Made by a program: the position numbers and the translations under genes
Shown here: piece by piece, positions 16,320 to 24,877 of the stretch
Layout of the letters: the number at the start of each line of letters is the position of its first letter
Numbering within the stretch: position 1 is the first letter of the stretch
Assembly: GCF_025244865.1 (NCBI RefSeq)
Contig: NZ_CP104272.1
Coordinates: forward strand, 2,356,001-2,420,000
Direction of reading: 5' to 3'
Origin: Arthrobacter sp. zg-Y1110
Lineage (GTDB): Bacteria; Actinomycetota; Actinomycetes; Actinomycetales; Micrococcaceae
Length of the DNA: 64,000 nt
Notes under the pieces: generated by a model
The model's database searches: none
What the model saw: the letters and a program-made list of their open reading frames with translations, nothing else
Told to the model about the DNA's origin: nothing

Positions 16320-17660
16320 TCAGGCTGCAGGGCGTTTGCGGGCTGCGCGGACAGCGACCAGGCTCAGCAGCAGGAGCGCTGCCGCCGAAGCGGTCGGAAC
16401 AATAAAGGCGTGGCTGTAACCGAAGGAATCTGCCAGCCCTCCGGCCACAGATGAACCCAGCGCCGTGCCGGTGACGATGCCGCTGGCCAGCAGGGTCATC
16501 ACGGTGCCCATCAGTTCGCGCGGGGCCACGATGGCACCGATGCCGAAAATGCTGACCATGGTCGGTCCCACGGGAAGACCCAGGATCAGCAGCACAACCA
16601 CCATCATGCCGATGCTCGAGGGCAGGAACAGGAGCAGGGTAAACGCCAGCATCGCCGCGGCGCACAGGACCCAGCGGCCGGCGGTGCCGAAGCGCTCGGG
16701 CCAGAAGGCCACGGACAGGGCGGCGACGGCGGAACTCAACGCCATGGCCGCGTAGATGAGGCCGGCGGACGTGGCCATGTCGAAGCTGCCGGCAAACGCC
16801 GTGAGGCTGGTCTGGGTGGAACCGAAGAACGAGCCCATGGCGACCATGCCGAGCACCGGAACCATGATGAGCAGCCACTGCGGACGTTCCCGCGGCGCCG
16901 GGGTTTCCGGATCCAGTCCGTCACCTGCCTGTGTCGCTCCCTTGCGGGAAATCTTCGGGCGGCGCGAGGTGGGGACAACGTGTTCCACCGTGTGGTGCAC
17001 GGCAAAGGCGGTCACCATGGTGGCCGTCAGCACCGCCGCCAGCACAAGCGGCAGCCAAGGAGCGACGGCGGCGGCCAGCAGGCCCACGAGGGCCGGGCCG
17101 AGCACGAAGGTCAGTTCGTCCGCGGTTCCTTCGTAGGCGAGGGCGGTGTCCATCTCGCGGCCCTGCGGACGGCGGGCGGTCATGGCCATCCAGCGGACGC
17201 GTGCCATGGGCCCGACCTGGGGGCAGGAAGCACCCATAAACAACGCGGCCGCAAGCATCCAGTACGGCGCGTCGGCCGGGTCCAGGAGTGCAGCGGACAG
17301 CAGGAACAAGCCGATGGCCACGGGGTTCAGGACCGCGGTGCCCAGGAGGACGGGACGCTGTCCGATCCTGTCCGCCAGGTACCCCAGCAGCGGTGCACCC
17401 ACCGCGGATCCGACGCCGACGCCGCCCGCGGCGAGGCCGCCGAGCGCGTAGGAGTCGGAAACCTCGGTGATCAGGGTCAGGGCACCGACAGTGAGCATGG
17501 CCAAGGGAAGCCGTGCGAGGAAGGCGATGGGGAAGAACGACTTTCCCGCCAGGGCAAAGATGGCCTGGTAGCGGCCGCCTGCGGACGGGGTTTTCGCCGG
17601 GTCGGCAGGGGTGGAGTCAGGACTTGGTGCCTGAACGGGGGTGGAGGTGTCTTGGGTCAT
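16320..17660 (-). CDS. MFS transporter
   Basis: A 446-residue major-facilitator protein with about 12 hydrophobic helices. The first half has GGVGVGSAVGAPLLGYLADRIGQRPVLL, including the loop 2-3 motif GYLADRIGQRPV. A long, positively charged central loop (SRRPKISRKG) separates the two six-helix halves. The frame is open to 17714, but the ATG at 17660 (MTQDTSTPVQAPSP) gives a normal cytosolic N-terminus; the upstream part is Arg/Gly-rich and unlikely. The substrate is unknown; an exporter is more likely than an importer, judging by overall resemblance. Confidence 0.87.
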   Translation of the reverse strand: MTQDTSTPVQAPSPDSTPADPAKTPSAGGRYQAIFALAGKSFFPIAFLARLPLAMLTVGALTLITEVSDSYALGGLAAGGVGVGSAVGAPLLGYLADRIGQRPVLLGTAVLNPVAIGLFLLSAALLDPADAPYWMLAAALFMGASCPQVGPMARVRWMAMTARRPQGREMDTALAYEGTADELTFVLGPALVGLLAAAVAPWLPLVLAAVLTATMVTAFAVHHTVEHVVPTSRRPKISRKGATQAGDGLDPETPAPRERPQWLLIMVPVLGMVAMGSFFGSTQTSLTAFAGSFDMATSAGLIYAAMALSSAVAALSVAFWPERFGTAGRWVLCAAAMLAFTLLLFLPSSIGMMVVVLLILGLPVGPTMVSIFGIGAIVAPRELMGTVMTLLASGIVTGTALGSSVAGGLADSFGYSHAFIVPTASAAALLLLSLVAVRAARKRPAA

Positions 17661-17787
17661 GGTGCGGTATCCAGATACGTCGAACCGCGCACCGTCCCCC
17701 CTCCCGGTGCGCACGACCCGTGTAACGGGTCAATTTTACCCATCCCGAGCCGGTGGACCTAACCGGAGACCCCCACCGACGGGAACA

Positions 17788-20700
17788 TCAGTGGATCAGG
17801 GCCTCACCGGCGCTGTACCGGACCGAGGAACCGTTGCGGCCCTTGAGAATCTGGAGCTGCGCCGGGATCCGTTGTTTCATTTCCGCCACGTGGCTGACAA
17901 GCCCAACCACCCGACCGCCGTCGCGCAGCCCTTCCAGCGCGTCCATGACCTGCTCCAGGGACTGCTCATCGAGGCTGCCGAACCCTTCATCCACGAACAG
18001 GGTTTCAATGTTCACGCCCCCTGCTTCCTGCTGGACCACGTCAGCCAGCCCCAGGGCAAGGGCCAGGGAGGCCATGAAGCTTTCGCCGCCGGAAAGGGTG
18101 GAAGTATCCCGGTGCTGGCCGGTCCATTCGTCGGTGACGTGCAGGCCCAGGCCGGCCTTGCGGTTCCCGGACTTGGAGTCGCTGTGCACCAGCGCGTACC
18201 GGCCGCCGGTCATGGCCGCCAGCCGTTCCGTGGCGGCCGCTGCCACCTGCTCCAGCCGGGCTGCCAGGACGTAGGTACTCAGCGTCATCTTGTATTGGTT
18301 TTCGCCGCCGCCCCGGGCAGTGTCCGCCACCGACTGCAGCAGGTCCCGTCGGGCGCGAAGCGGCGCAGTGCGTTTAAGCGCCGCCTCCAGCTCGGCGGAG
18401 TATTCCGCGAGCCGCACGGCCGAGCCTTCCAGCAGGCGGACGAGCAGGGCGGCCTCTTCCTGTTCCTTCCGTGCAGCCGCGGCCGCCTCTGCCGCCTCTG
18501 CCACGTCTTCCTCGTCCGGCACGGCCAGTGGCTCCCCCGCGGCGTCGTCCGGTCCGGCCGCTGCCTGGGATTCCCGCCGCAGCAGCAGCCTGCGGCCCTG
18601 CTCTTCCCAGTTCGAAACAGCCAAGGCATAGGCGTCTGCGGTGGCGGCGTCGAGCAATGCAGCCTCAACCTCCGCGGCCGAGGCGAAGGCTGTTCCGGCC
18701 AGGGCTGCTTCCAGTTCAGCGCTGGCGCGGTCCGACTCGTCTTCGGCAGCGGCAGCCGCGCCTGCTGCCTCGCGGGCGGCGGCGGCAAGCTCCGCAAACA
18801 GCGTCAGGGACTGGACCCGGTCGCTGATGCTCGGGAAGCCCTGGAGCGCCTCCCGTATGCGCCCGGACAGTTCCGCCGCCTGTTCGCGGGCGGCGGCGGC
18901 ACGCGAATCCGCCTGCGCAGCAGCGATGAGGGCCTCGGAACGGGCGGCCTCGGCGGTCGCCAGTTCCGCAGCGATTGCCGTAAGGCGGCGGTCCGCCTCG
19001 GCCAGCGACCGGACGGCACCGCGGGCGTTCTCCAACTCCGCGCGGGCCGCATCGAGCTGCTCCTGTGCGGCGGCGGCATCCCCTGCACCGCCGCGGGCGC
19101 GGAGGGCTGCGGTTTCCTCGGCAGCGGTACCGGCCAAACGCCGGGCTTCTTCGTAGGCCGCTTCGGCCTTGCCCGCGCGTGCCTTGGCTGCCTGCTCGGC
19201 TTCGCGGGTGACCGGGGCCTCGCCGTCCGGCAGGGCCGCCGGACGCGGGTGCTCGAGTCCCCCGCAAACCGGGCACGGCGCGCCGTCTGCGAGTTCCTGT
19301 GCCAGCTCCGCAGCTGCCTGGTCCAGGCGTGCCTGCAGCAGATCCTGCCAGTGCTGCCGCAGATCCTGATACTCCTGCCGGGCATCGGCAGCCGCCGTCG
19401 CGGTCACTGCCGCGCGCTCGTTGGCAGCGGCATAGCCGCTGATGGTCGCGACCAGTTCTTCGGCGGCAGCCAGGGCGGTTTCTGCCCGCGGTTCCCCTTC
19501 CGCCAGCCGTCCCAGCGCCGCGGCTTCAGCGGCCAGTTCCGCCTCTTCCGCCCGCAGGGAGTCCAGCGATGCGTCGGCGTCGGCGGCCTGCACCCGGTAC
19601 GCTTCCGCAGCGTCCTGCTCCGCTCCGGCGCGGGCGAGCAGGGCCACGTTGCGTTCTTCGTCTTCCAACGCCGCGCGTACGGCTGCGAGGTCCGCACCGA
19701 CGCGTGCCTCCAAACCGTCCGGCAGCGGTGTCCCGGCGGCCGACGACACAGTGTAAGACGCCACAGCGTAGACAGGGGCCAGCACATGGTCGGCCAGCGT
19801 CGCCAGGGTGCCGGAAGCCTCGGTGCGGCGGTTTTCCGCACGCCGGGCGGCGGCTTCCGCGGCCCGTACGCTGCCTGCCAGCAGGGAAGCGGCAGCGTGG
19901 GTCGCCAGCGCGGTCCGCTGCGGCTCAATCTCCGCTTCGGACCGGGCATGTTCTGCTTCATCCCGGATCAGCTGCTGCAGGGCCACGCCGCGGGCACGCC
20001 GGTGCTCGAATTCCTGCAGGTGCTTCTCAGCGCTTTCCCGCGCCGTCATCAGCTCCGCGAGTTCCTTGCGGGCCGCAGCAGTCCGGGAGTCGAGCTCCGC
20101 CTGGAACTGTTCGAGCTCCGTTTCCCCGCCCTCGGCCTCGACGCCGCCGTCTGCCAGTTCGCCGCGGTAGCGCCGGATTTCGTCACGTGCACGACGCAGC
20201 ACGTGCTCGGACTGCTCCTGCGCCGTGTCGAAGCGGTCGGTGGCCTCGACAAGCTCTGCCTTGAGGCGGCGTTCAATGTCTTCAAACCGGGAGGTGCCGA
20301 AGAGCTGCTGCAGCAGCTGCTCCCGCGAGGCAGCATCGGCGCGCAGGAACGCCGCGAAATCCCCCTGGGGCAGCATCACGACGCGGGTGAACTGGTCCCT
20401 GTTCATCCCGAGCAGCTCGGTGATTTCCGCTGAAGCTTCGTCGTTGCGGGACGACTTCTGGACCCACGCGCCGTCAACGAATTCACTCAGCAGCGTTTTG
20501 GCCTGCTCGGTAACGGTGCTTTTCCCGCCCGCGCGCTTGGCCGGACGCTCCCACTGCGGGCTCCGGACAACTTCGAAGCGACGGACCCCGGAACTGAACT
20601 CGCAGACCACTTCGGGTGCCGTGTCCTGGGCGGCGTGGTCGCTGCGCAGCCGGCGTCCCTGCTGGCGGGCCCCGGGGACGGTGCCGTAGAGGGCGAAGCA

Positions 20701-20844
20701 GATGGCGTCGAGCACGCTGGTCTTCCCCGCACCCGTGGGTCCGTTCAACAGGAAGAGCCCGTGGGCGCCCAGCTCGTCGAAGTCGATAACCTGCCGGTCC
20801 GCGAACGGGCCGAAGGCCTGCATTTCCAAGCGGTGGATTCTCAC
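17788..20844 (-). CDS. sbcC: SbcC exonuclease subunit (SMC-like ATPase)
   Basis: A 1018-residue ATPase of the Rad50/SbcC family. Seen: Walker A (GPTGAGKTS) near residue 35, long Ala/Glu-rich coiled coils, the zinc hook CPVC near residue 525 at the coil apex, the ABC signature LSGGESF and the Walker B/D-loop LFVDEGFGSLDEQS near the C-terminus. With SbcD it forms an ATP-dependent nuclease that processes hairpins and blocked double-strand ends. The start is GTG at 20844, overlapping the sbcD stop in GTGA, so the two are translationally coupled. Confidence 0.96.
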   Translation of the reverse strand: MRIHRLEMQAFGPFADRQVIDFDELGAHGLFLLNGPTGAGKTSVLDAICFALYGTVPGARQQGRRLRSDHAAQDTAPEVVCEFSSGVRRFEVVRSPQWERPAKRAGGKSTVTEQAKTLLSEFVDGAWVQKSSRNDEASAEITELLGMNRDQFTRVVMLPQGDFAAFLRADAASREQLLQQLFGTSRFEDIERRLKAELVEATDRFDTAQEQSEHVLRRARDEIRRYRGELADGGVEAEGGETELEQFQAELDSRTAAARKELAELMTARESAEKHLQEFEHRRARGVALQQLIRDEAEHARSEAEIEPQRTALATHAAASLLAGSVRAAEAAARRAENRRTEASGTLATLADHVLAPVYAVASYTVSSAAGTPLPDGLEARVGADLAAVRAALEDEERNVALLARAGAEQDAAEAYRVQAADADASLDSLRAEEAELAAEAAALGRLAEGEPRAETALAAAEELVATISGYAAANERAAVTATAAADARQEYQDLRQHWQDLLQARLDQAAAELAQELADGAPCPVCGGLEHPRPAALPDGEAPVTREAEQAAKARAGKAEAAYEEARRLAGTAAEETAALRARGGAGDAAAAQEQLDAARAELENARGAVRSLAEADRRLTAIAAELATAEAARSEALIAAAQADSRAAAAREQAAELSGRIREALQGFPSISDRVQSLTLFAELAAAAREAAGAAAAAEDESDRASAELEAALAGTAFASAAEVEAALLDAATADAYALAVSNWEEQGRRLLLRRESQAAAGPDDAAGEPLAVPDEEDVAEAAEAAAAARKEQEEAALLVRLLEGSAVRLAEYSAELEAALKRTAPLRARRDLLQSVADTARGGGENQYKMTLSTYVLAARLEQVAAAATERLAAMTGGRYALVHSDSKSGNRKAGLGLHVTDEWTGQHRDTSTLSGGESFMASLALALGLADVVQQEAGGVNIETLFVDEGFGSLDEQSLEQVMDALEGLRDGGRVVGLVSHVAEMKQRIPAQLQILKGRNGSSVRYSAGEALIH

Positions 20845-22004
20845 TGGGCTGCCTCTGCTTCGCGGACCTTGCCCAGGATTTCGATGAAGAGGTCCTTTTC
20901 CTCATCCGCTGCACTGCGCGAGCGGACGTGTTCAAGGAAGCCGCAGCAGATGTCGAGATCGTCAGTCGCCTTCGCCAGCCGCTGGCTGTAAGTCTGGTCC
21001 GGTCCCCGGGCACCGCCCTCCGGGTCGAAAGCCAGTACGAGGGTGTCCGGGAAGCGGCTGCGGAGCAGTTCCATGGCTCTGGCAGGCCGCTGGCTGTCTG
21101 TCAGGGTGACCTGGCAGTAGGCATCCTGGGCCTCGGCAAGATCCGGGTCCGCCAGGAGATCGTCGAGCTTGCCGCGCAGCACCGCCAGCCGGCGCCGGGC
21201 CGGCCAGGTGACCGCCTCTACGGAAGCGAGGCCGCCGCCGTCGAACTCCAACAGCCATCCGCCCTTGGCCTGCCGCGCCTCGGAGAAGGAATACGGGAGC
21301 GGGGAGCCGCTGTAACGGACCGTGGGGCTCAACTGCTGGCGGCCGTGCAGGTGTCCCAGGGCTGTGTAGGAGAACTCTTCGAAGAGGTCCAGGGGGACGG
21401 CACCAAGACCGCCCACCGCGAGGTCGCGTTCGCTGTCGCTGCTGATGCCGCCGCTGGCGAACGTATGGGCCATCACTACGGATGCGACGGGCGCCCCGGC
21501 CTCTTCGCGGGCAAGAACGTCTTCGCGGATCCGCCGTACTGCTGCCGCGGTGACGGAGAAATGGTTCGGGACCTCAACCCCCAGCTCCCCGGCGGCGAGG
21601 CGGGGCTCCAGGTACGGGATGCCGTAGACGGCCACCGGACGGCCCTCGGCGGGCAGGATCACGGGCCGGGCAATGTCCTCATACCGGGTGCGCAGGTGCA
21701 CGCCGGCCCGCTCGAAGAGTGCGCTGCCAAAACCCAGCCGGGCGGCGGAATCGTGGTTGCCGCTGGACAGCACCACCACCGCGCCGGCACCCGTGATGCG
21801 TTCCAGTGCCGAATCCAGCAGGCGCACAGTGTCCACCGCCGGAAGCGCCCGGTCATATACGTCTCCCGCGATCAGCACGGCATCCACCCGCTGTTCCCGG
21901 ACAGTGTCCACCAGGCGGTCGATGAAGTCCGCCTGGGCATCGAGCATGCCCACGCCGTGGAAGGATCGGCCCAGGTGCCAGTCTGAAGTGTGCAGTAAAC
22001 GCAT
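20841..22004 (-). CDS. sbcD: SbcD nuclease subunit
   Basis: A 387-residue Mre11/SbcD-type metallophosphoesterase. The five-motif metal site is visible: TSDWHLG, AGDVYDRALP, SSGNHDSAARL, MAHTF and LGHLHG. The C-terminal 130 residues form the capping region. It is the first gene of the sbcDC operon and overlaps sbcC by 4 bases. The nuclease acts on DNA hairpins and ends with SbcC in the cytosol. Confidence 0.96.
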   Translation of the reverse strand: MRLLHTSDWHLGRSFHGVGMLDAQADFIDRLVDTVREQRVDAVLIAGDVYDRALPAVDTVRLLDSALERITGAGAVVVLSSGNHDSAARLGFGSALFERAGVHLRTRYEDIARPVILPAEGRPVAVYGIPYLEPRLAAGELGVEVPNHFSVTAAAVRRIREDVLAREEAGAPVASVVMAHTFASGGISSDSERDLAVGGLGAVPLDLFEEFSYTALGHLHGRQQLSPTVRYSGSPLPYSFSEARQAKGGWLLEFDGGGLASVEAVTWPARRRLAVLRGKLDDLLADPDLAEAQDAYCQVTLTDSQRPARAMELLRSRFPDTLVLAFDPEGGARGPDQTYSQRLAKATDDLDICCGFLEHVRSRSAADEEKDLFIEILGKVREAEAAQ

Positions 22005-22045
22005 GTCTTAAAAACTACAGCCCGGCTCCGACAGTTAACGGATCG

Positions 22046-22073
22046 GGGGCAGCGGCGTGTGCCGCTGCCCCCG
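22046..22073. terminator. Hairpin after the aquaporin gene
   Basis: GGGGGCAGCGGC, loop GTGT, then the exact 12-base complement, between the aquaporin stop and the sbcD start. It has no T-tract, so termination is likely but not certain. Confidence 0.5.
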
Positions 22074-22103
22074 GGGGTGTCCTGCTGTTAAGTGCCTTAG
22101 GTC

Positions 22104-23114
22104 CTAGGCGCGGTTGCCCGGCGTACCGTCCTCCGGACGGGCGGTGCCGTCGGCAGGCTTGTCAAAGAAGCCGCGTGCTTCCTCGTCAACAACCGGCTTC
22201 GTGCTGCCGGTTGCCGGCTTGGTTACTGCCGGCTTGGTGACAACGGGCTTCACGGTATCGGCGTCGTCCGTATCCTCGCCCAGCTCGGCGGCGGCGGCGT
22301 TGTTGCTGTGTGCGTCGATGGTCATGTCCACGCTGCGGAAAATCAGGCCGGCAATCACTGCGCCGAGCAAGGGTGCAACCCAGAAGAGCCATACCTGTTC
22401 CAGCGCCCAGCCTTCGGAGAAGATGGCGACGGCGGTGGAACGGGCGGGGTTGATGCCGCCGTTGGTGACGGGAACAAGAACGGTGAGCAGGACGGCATAG
22501 GTCACGCCGACGGCGAAGGCGCCTGACACGGCGAGGGACTTGCGGGAGCCCGTGCCTGCCTTGCGGGACGCTGCGCCGAGGAAGACGGCGGTCAGCAGGG
22601 CACCGGCAACAACCTCCATCAGCAGCGCGCTGGGAAGCGGGAAGAGGTTCGTCGAGTGCTCGCCGTAACCGTTGGCCGTACCGCTCAGGAACTGACGGGC
22701 CTGCTCACCGATCTGGTCATGGCCGGTGATAACCACCCACAGGATCGCAACACCGAGGATGGCGCCGACCAGCTGGGCCAGGATGTACGGCAGGACGAAC
22801 TTCCAGGCCGTGCGTCCGGCCACTGCGCTGCCGAGCGTGATTGCGGGGTTGAAGTGGCCGCCGGAAATGTAACCCAAAGCCACCATCGCACCGGCAAGGG
22901 CCAGGCCGAAGGCCAGCGGCGAGCCGATGCCGCCACCGGCGGTGTTGCCGAAGATGGCAATCCCGATGCCGACGAAGAGAAGCAGGAACGAACCGATGGC
23001 CTCGGCTACCGTCCGTCCGACAAACCCGTAGTTGTAGCCACCGTTCGCAGGCGCTGCATCGCGGGCGGGCACTGCGGCCCGGGCTCCGCTGAGTGGTAAG
23101 GACTCAGATGACAT
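22104..23114 (-). CDS. MIP-family aquaporin (AqpZ-like channel)
   Basis: A 336-residue channel with six hydrophobic helices and both half-helix motifs: GHFNPAIT in the first half and GGINPARS in the second. Narrow, aromatic-lined water channels and glycerol facilitators differ at the selectivity filter; the second loop sequence (NPARS) and overall size favour a water channel. The C-terminal 70 residues are a Lys/Thr/Pro-rich tail with repeated KP[AV][VT]TKP units, longer than usual for AqpZ. The ATG at 23114 follows AGGAATCCTTCTTCC. It is a single-gene unit between a repeat-rich gap and sbcD. Confidence 0.9.
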   Translation of the reverse strand: MSSESLPLSGARAAVPARDAAPANGGYNYGFVGRTVAEAIGSFLLLFVGIGIAIFGNTAGGGIGSPLAFGLALAGAMVALGYISGGHFNPAITLGSAVAGRTAWKFVLPYILAQLVGAILGVAILWVVITGHDQIGEQARQFLSGTANGYGEHSTNLFPLPSALLMEVVAGALLTAVFLGAASRKAGTGSRKSLAVSGAFAVGVTYAVLLTVLVPVTNGGINPARSTAVAIFSEGWALEQVWLFWVAPLLGAVIAGLIFRSVDMTIDAHSNNAAAAELGEDTDDADTVKPVVTKPAVTKPATGSTKPVVDEEARGFFDKPADGTARPEDGTPGNRA

Positions 23115-23294
23115 GGAAGAAGGATTCCTAACGTGTGGGTGGCGGCACCGGATTCACGGCTGCCGGTATAAAACAGAAGCGGTACTCGGCATGGCCTGCA
23201 CCAAACGGTACGGAAGCGGGACATGCGCGGACTCACTACAAACTACCCCACCGTGTCAGCGCAGCCTGTTAACTTCCTGAATTTGCCCTGTACG

Positions 23295-23324
23295 CCACTG
23301 GGACGCTGTGCTTCCTGGACCCCG
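23295..23324 (+). repeat. GGACGCTGTGCT element, copy 1
   Basis: The first of three related 28-34 bp elements built around GGACGCTGTGCT followed by CCTGGACC or CCAGGACC. The others are at 23405-23438 and 23692-23723. Confidence 0.65.
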
Positions 23325-23342
23325 GCCCTGCGCTCCTATCGG

Positions 23343-23372
23343 ACACAGGATCCCACCCGGTGGTGCTGCTGT
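23343..23372 (+). repeat. 30-bp direct repeat, copy 1
   Basis: An exact 30-base match to 23474-23503, beginning ACACAGGATCCCACC. The copies are 131 bases apart. Confidence 0.8.
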
Positions 23373-23404
23373 TGCCAGTGGGACCACACCAGCGCACACC
23401 CGCC

Positions 23405-23438
23405 CCACACGCTGGGACGCTGTGCTGCCAGGACCCGG
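23405..23438 (+). repeat. GGACGCTGTGCT element, copy 2
   Basis: The longest copy, with CCACACGCTGGGACGCTGTG then CTGCCAGGACCCGG. Confidence 0.65.
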
Positions 23439-23473
23439 CAGAGCCCGGGCCCGGCCCCGAACCCGGCCCCGAA

Positions 23474-23503
23474 CACAGGATCCCACCCGGTGGTGCTGCT
23501 GTA
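23474..23503 (+). repeat. 30-bp direct repeat, copy 2
   Basis: An exact second copy of 23343-23372. Confidence 0.8.
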
Positions 23504-23504
23504 T

Positions 23505-23613
23505 GTACGGATTCCCGCCGATTGTCCCCGCAAGGTGTCCGAATCCCCGCAGTATGTCCGGATCCCCGCACCGCGCGGCGCAGGAATTGTCACAAACCGC
23601 GGGGATCGCGACA
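23505..23613. repeat. Array of a 15-bp motif (TGTCCGRATCCCCGC)
   Basis: Copies: TGTACGGATTCCCGC at 23505, TGTCCGAATCCCCGC at 23536 and TGTCCGGATCCCCGC at 23555 on the + strand; TGTGACAATTCCTGC (23594-23580, degenerate) and TGTCGCGATCCCCGC (23613-23599) on the - strand. Three face right and two face left around a centre near 23574. It could be a regulator-binding array or an extragenic repeat. Confidence 0.7.
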
Positions 23614-23691
23614 AACCGAAGGGCTTTTCCCGACCGATGCGCCCTGCTGATCCGCGCACTGCCGGTGGGACTACAGGAGGGCGCTCCAGCC

Positions 23692-23723
23692 CCACACGCT
23701 GGACGCTGTGCTGCCAGGGCCAG
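23692..23723 (+). repeat. GGACGCTGTGCT element, copy 3
   Basis: CCACACGCTGGACGCTGTGC then TGCCAGGGCCAGG, one base shorter in the middle than copy 2. Confidence 0.6.
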
Positions 23724-23811
23724 GTCGGCCCGGCTCCTTAGCGACACAGACCCCCTGCCCCCGCAACCCGGCGCCGACATCCCCCTCCGGAGCCGGCATT
23801 ATGCTGGAAGA

Positions 23812-24852
23812 GTGATCCCCGAACCCGCTTCCGCTCCTGTTTTCCTTTCCTCCGCTGCCCTGTCGCCGAAGATCCGAGGCTGCCTGCTCGGCGGCGCATT
23901 GGGCGATGCCGCCGGCCATGCCTCCGGAGAGCCCGCCGTCTCCGGCACCTCGATCACCGCGGATACTGAGCTGGCCCTGTATTCCCTCGACGGGCTGCTT
24001 GAGGCGATCGAATGGGCAAATCAGGGAGTGGGAGCGGACGAGACGGCGTGCATCTGGCTGGCCTATCTCCGCTGGATGCGCGGCCGGGGCCTGCCGCTTC
24101 CCGAGAACGGCCCGTCGCCGCTGCCCCGCCCCATCGATGCGGAGCCGCTGCTGCCGCCGGCCGGAACCGAGCAGTCCGCAGACCTGGATCCCAACGTCCT
24201 GCAGGCGCTCTCCACCGGGGAAATGGGTACCCGGCAGCGCCCGCTCAACACCGGCGTCGACACTCCTGCCGCGCTGGTGCGCTCGGCTCCGTTCGGGCTG
24301 CTCCCCTATGTCGGGACCGAAACGGTCTACAAGCTGGCCCTTGACGCTGCCTCGCTGACGCACGGACATCCTTCGGCCCGGCACAGCGCAGCAGTCTTCG
24401 CGTCGATGGTGCACGGCCTGCTGGCGCCGGGGGCAACGCTCCGCAGCGCGGCAAAGGAGGCGTTGGCGCAGGCCCGCGCCAACGGAGTTCCGGAGCTCGC
24501 GGACCGGCTGCAGGCGGTACTGGCCGACGACGGCGGTGCGGGCGCAGCAGGCGCCGGCACCTCGGGCGGGACGCCCACATCGGAAGAAGCACTGGCGATC
24601 GGACTGCATGCCGCCCAGGCCGTGGAAGACGCAGCGGACGCCGCCGTGGGGGACGGGGACCCCGGTGCCGCAACAGCAGATGCCATCCGGGACGCGGCGA
24701 CGGCAGGCGGCGCGCCGGCCGCCGTCGTAACGGGAAGCCTGCTGGGGACCCGGTACGGCACCCTTCCGGAAACCGGCCTCGACGCGCTGCGGGAGCGCGG
24801 CGTTATTGAGAACCTGGCCGCGGGGTTCATTGCGGCCACGGTCGCACCCTAG
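23812..24852 (+). CDS. ADP-ribosylglycohydrolase-family protein, probably inactive
   Basis: A 346-residue protein of the DraG/ARH fold. The N-terminal GCLLGGALGDAAG and the C-terminal TGSLLGTRYG are family landmarks. The usual metal-binding Thr-Asp-Asp-Thr reads TADT (in SITADTELAL), and the C-terminal Gly-Asp-Thr-Asp-Thr region appears as TAGGAPAAVVTG, without the aspartates. Loss of these ligands suggests it no longer hydrolyses ADP-ribose bonds and may only bind a ligand. The GTG at 23812 is chosen because GGAAG precedes it and the fold begins just after; the frame is open further upstream only through repeat DNA. An Ala/Gly/Thr-rich insert lies at about residues 240-260. Confidence 0.7.
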   Translation: MIPEPASAPVFLSSAALSPKIRGCLLGGALGDAAGHASGEPAVSGTSITADTELALYSLDGLLEAIEWANQGVGADETACIWLAYLRWMRGRGLPLPENGPSPLPRPIDAEPLLPPAGTEQSADLDPNVLQALSTGEMGTRQRPLNTGVDTPAALVRSAPFGLLPYVGTETVYKLALDAASLTHGHPSARHSAAVFASMVHGLLAPGATLRSAAKEALAQARANGVPELADRLQAVLADDGGAGAAGAGTSGGTPTSEEALAIGLHAAQAVEDAADAAVGDGDPGAATADAIRDAATAGGAPAAVVTGSLLGTRYGTLPETGLDALRERGVIENLAAGFIAATVAP

Positions 24853-24877
24853 GAAATTCTCCCTGCGCCTGGTCCCG

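Larger units (their letters stand above)
23115..23811. other. Repeat-rich non-coding region
   Basis: About 700 bases between the divergent starts of the aquaporin and ADP-ribosylglycohydrolase genes. Open frames on both strands are low-complexity Gly/Ser/Arg artefacts with no recognisable domain. It contains three copies of an about 30-bp element, a 30-bp exact direct repeat and five copies of a 15-bp motif in both orientations. I see no tRNA, transposase remnant or small gene. Confidence 0.7.

Noticed and set aside
23505..23613. CRISPR array
   Set aside because: Units are 15 bp, irregularly spaced (31 and 19 bp) and occur in both orientations, without cas genes.
23256..23780. Frames on both strands of the repeat-rich gap
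   Set aside because: They translate to low-complexity Gly/Ser/Arg stretches repeated by the DNA repeats and have no ribosome sites.
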